Part shown: in pieces, positions 62,532-64,000 of the stretch
Position numbering within the stretch: position 1 is the first letter of the stretch
Layout of the letters: each line of letters opens with the position of its first letter
From: Magnetococcales bacterium
GTDB lineage: Bacteria; Pseudomonadota; Magnetococcia; Magnetococcales; JADFWU01
NCBI GenBank assembly: GCA_015234045.1
Contig: JADFWU010000009.1
Location: forward strand, 22,234-86,233
Direction: 5' to 3'
Length of the DNA stretch: 64,000 bases
The notes under the pieces: model-generated
What the model saw: the letters and a program-made list of their open reading frames with translations, nothing else
What the model was told of the DNA's origin: nothing
Database searches by the model: none
Program-made: the position numbers and the translations under genes

Positions 62532-63697
62532 GGGGTGCTCTCCTGGTTGGCATCAATCCGAACTTTTTGATTGGGCAATAACCGTTCATTGCCCTTGATG
62601 ACCACCTGCATGCCCGGTTCCAGTCCCGATTGGATACGGAACCATGTTTTGTATGCTTTGCCAAGTGTCACAGGTTTCATGGTGACGCTATCGCCTTCAA
62701 GTACGAAGACCCGTGGATTGTTACCGCTCATCAACACGGCATCCTTATCCACCAATAGCGCAGGTTCTGGATCGGAAATCGGTACATTCACCCGAATCTC
62801 ATTGCCTGCAATCAGTCTCTGATCTGGTGTGTTGATGGTCCAAAATACCTGCCGATTCCGGCTGTTTAAATCCACATCGGGCAGTACGGCCCGAGAGGTC
62901 AATAAAAGCGTTGATTGATCGCCTTGCAGTGTTGCTTCAGCCGTCACGCCCTCTTTTAACCACTGGGCATAATGGGCGGGAATCGGAGTGGTCACTTCCA
63001 GCGCGGTAGGATTCATCAGAATTACCACTGGATCGCCCCGATCCAGCCATGCACCCGGTGCGGTTAAACGCTCAATCACCACACCGTCAAACGGTGCTAT
63101 GACGGTGTGATTGTCCCGGTTGAAGTGACTCTGGTTGATACGTGCCTTAACCTGAGCTACTTCAGCATGTTGGATTGCTAATGCCGCTTCACTCTCGGTT
63201 AATTGGCGCTTGGAAACCGAATGAGAAACGGCTAACTTTCGATCCCGTGCCAGATCTTTCTGTGCTTTATCCAATCGTGCCCGTGATTCAGCCAATTCCG
63301 CTTTTAAAATAGCCAACGTATGATCAATACTGTCCTGATCAATCTCAATCAGCGTACTGCCTGCGTTAACCCGATCACCTGGCTCTACCGAGACCCGAGC
63401 CACTAACCCGGCAACCTGCGTTGCCACAGTGGCACGTAGACGGCTATGCACCTGACCCACCACGTTGAGTGTTGGTATGACTGCTTGTTGAAGCACGGGT
63501 GTTACAGTCACCAATGGTGGCGGGCGTTTGTCGCCCTTTTCCTTGGCTTCGAGTACATCGGAATGCACCATGCTGAGACAGAGCAGAAAAAAAACACAAA
63601 GTCGCAAGCCTCTGTGAAGTAATGGCGGATTATGGAGCACTGTGTCGATCCATTTGGAGGGAAGATAAAAAGGGTGTATATCTGTTCTCATGGTCAT
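62528..63697 (-). CDS. RND efflux periplasmic adaptor (membrane fusion protein)
   Basis: 389 residues. A signal/anchor segment lies near 30-48 (LRLCVFFLLCLSMVHS). HlyD/AcrA-type order: lipoyl half ATVATQVAGLVARVSVEPGD, helical hairpin with LDKAQKDLARDRKL, second half VIAPFDGVVIERL, then beta-barrel and membrane-proximal domain. It links the permease to a TolC-type duct; neither TolC-like protein in the window is adjacent. ATG 63691 is an alternative start two codons inside. It is followed by the permease with a 4-base overlap, so the pair is one operon. No third gene for an outer-membrane factor is present. Confidence 0.92.
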   Translation of the reverse strand: MTMRTDIHPFYLPSKWIDTVLHNPPLLHRGLRLCVFFLLCLSMVHSDVLEAKEKGDKRPPPLVTVTPVLQQAVIPTLNVVGQVHSRLRATVATQVAGLVARVSVEPGDRVNAGSTLIEIDQDSIDHTLAILKAELAESRARLDKAQKDLARDRKLAVSHSVSKRQLTESEAALAIQHAEVAQVKARINQSHFNRDNHTVIAPFDGVVIERLTAPGAWLDRGDPVVILMNPTALEVTTPIPAHYAQWLKEGVTAEATLQGDQSTLLLTSRAVLPDVDLNSRNRQVFWTINTPDQRLIAGNEIRVNVPISDPEPALLVDKDAVLMSGNNPRVFVLEGDSVTMKPVTLGKAYKTWFRIQSGLEPGMQVVIKGNERLLPNQKVRIDANQESTP

Positions 63698-63869
63698 GAA
63701 AGGAAGAAGCCTTGCTCTGTTTTCCGAGTAGTGAAAATCGCCAGGCGACTTTCTCTGGAATATGGGGTAACCTGCTTGTAAGGCAGGATAGAAAAAATTT
63801 ATTGATTCATTACATGGTACAGAGTCCCATCATACAACCATATGACGGGCAAACAAATGGTTATGATTT

Positions 63870-64000
63870 ATGCGGGATCAGAAAAAACAGTCTGTATTGG
63901 TTGTAGATGATACGCCGGAAAATATTGATATCCTGGGTTATCTGCTCCGTGGAGAGTATACCGTCAGGCCAGCGATCAACGGCCAACGGGCGCTGGCTAT
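63870..64000 (+). CDS. Response regulator receiver domain protein, N-terminal fragment
   Basis: This begins MRDQKKQSVLVVDDTPENID and continues without a stop to the window edge (43 codons). VLVVDDTPENIDIL is the start of a receiver domain, very close in pattern to the REC-HD-GYP protein at 41063 (VLAVDDTPANIDVV). The full gene lies beyond the window, so the output domain is unknown; the resemblance suggests another HD-GYP, GGDEF or kinase-linked receiver. The 63698-63869 gap upstream has no gene. Confidence 0.8.
   Translation, partial: MRDQKKQSVLVVDDTPENIDILGYLLRGEYTVRPAINGQRALA

Noticed and set aside
1..64000. tRNA or rRNA genes
   Set aside because: No cloverleaf-like sequence or conserved rRNA stretch was noticed, though short tRNAs are easy to miss by eye.

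Overview
ORGANISM. The genes point to a Gram-negative, respiring, motile or surface-living proteobacterium. Outer-membrane and periplasmic systems are abundant: two TolC-like lipoproteins, an RND pump, a beta-barrel porin-like protein, and the copper chaperones PCuAC and SCO1. Housekeeping genes such as hrpB, yqaA and yaiI and a large NAD-dependent glutamate dehydrogenase fit the same picture. The density of hybrid kinases, cyclic-di-GMP enzymes and oxygen-binding domains (globin, hemerythrin) suggests an aquatic or sediment organism that follows oxygen gradients. A Magnetococcales-like lineage is possible, but nothing in the window proves it. I saw no rRNA, tRNA or CRISPR array.

LAYOUT. 1-2.5 kb: a decayed DUF4347/LEPR surface-protein gene beside a TolC-family gene with a long Pro/Thr tail. 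2.8-5.1 kb: a membrane adenylate cyclase, yaiI and a possible small membrane protein. 5.4-11.8 kb: a lone receiver, an NtrC-type activator and its hybrid kinase. 12-14.4 kb: small proteins, yqaA, a Lys-rich 56-residue ORF and a methyltransferase. 14.7-22.7 kb: signalling genes (REC-GGDEF-EAL, a hybrid kinase with three receivers coupled to CheR, a globin-coupled diguanylate cyclase). 23-32.6 kb: an apparent export operon made of a 1197-residue DUF4347/cadherin-type surface protein, TolC, two HlyD-type adaptors (one with a GAF-like part) and an M50 peptidase fused to a HlyD-type domain, with no ABC ATPase in the window. 32.9-41 kb: a divergent 2713-residue sensor kinase with four tandem solute-binding domains. 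41-48.4 kb: REC-HD-GYP, an HD-GYP relative with repeats, a PilZ protein, and a metallo-beta-lactamase/cNMP-binding/hemerythrin fusion. 48.7-56.6 kb: small envelope proteins, NAD-GDH and hrpB. 56.9-59.4 kb: PCuAC with a Cys-rich repeat tail, SCO1 and a secreted partner. 59.4-63.7 kb: an RND permease and adaptor. The window ends in a truncated receiver gene.

HOW IT FITS TOGETHER. Two second-messenger circuits are visible: cAMP (cyclase at 2857, two predicted cNMP-binding domains in the protein at 45790) and c-di-GMP (two GGDEF proteins, two HD-type proteins, one PilZ protein). The export operon faces the giant sensor kinase across a 271-bp shared upstream region, so that kinase is a natural candidate regulator. 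This is inference from position only.

REPEATS. Three non-coding repeat families occur as near-identical pairs: a 157-bp element with 27-bp terminal inverted repeats (48578 and 58129), a 138-bp long-hairpin element (50797 and 57987) and a 100-bp repeat (22855 and 48414). A 17-25-bp motif occurs upstream of four signalling or copper genes. The first two families sit side by side between the PCuAC and SCO1 genes. They look like non-autonomous mobile elements (MITEs).

LIMITS. Domain names come from reading motifs and family resemblance; no database search was run. Residue ranges without a named catalytic residue are approximate.
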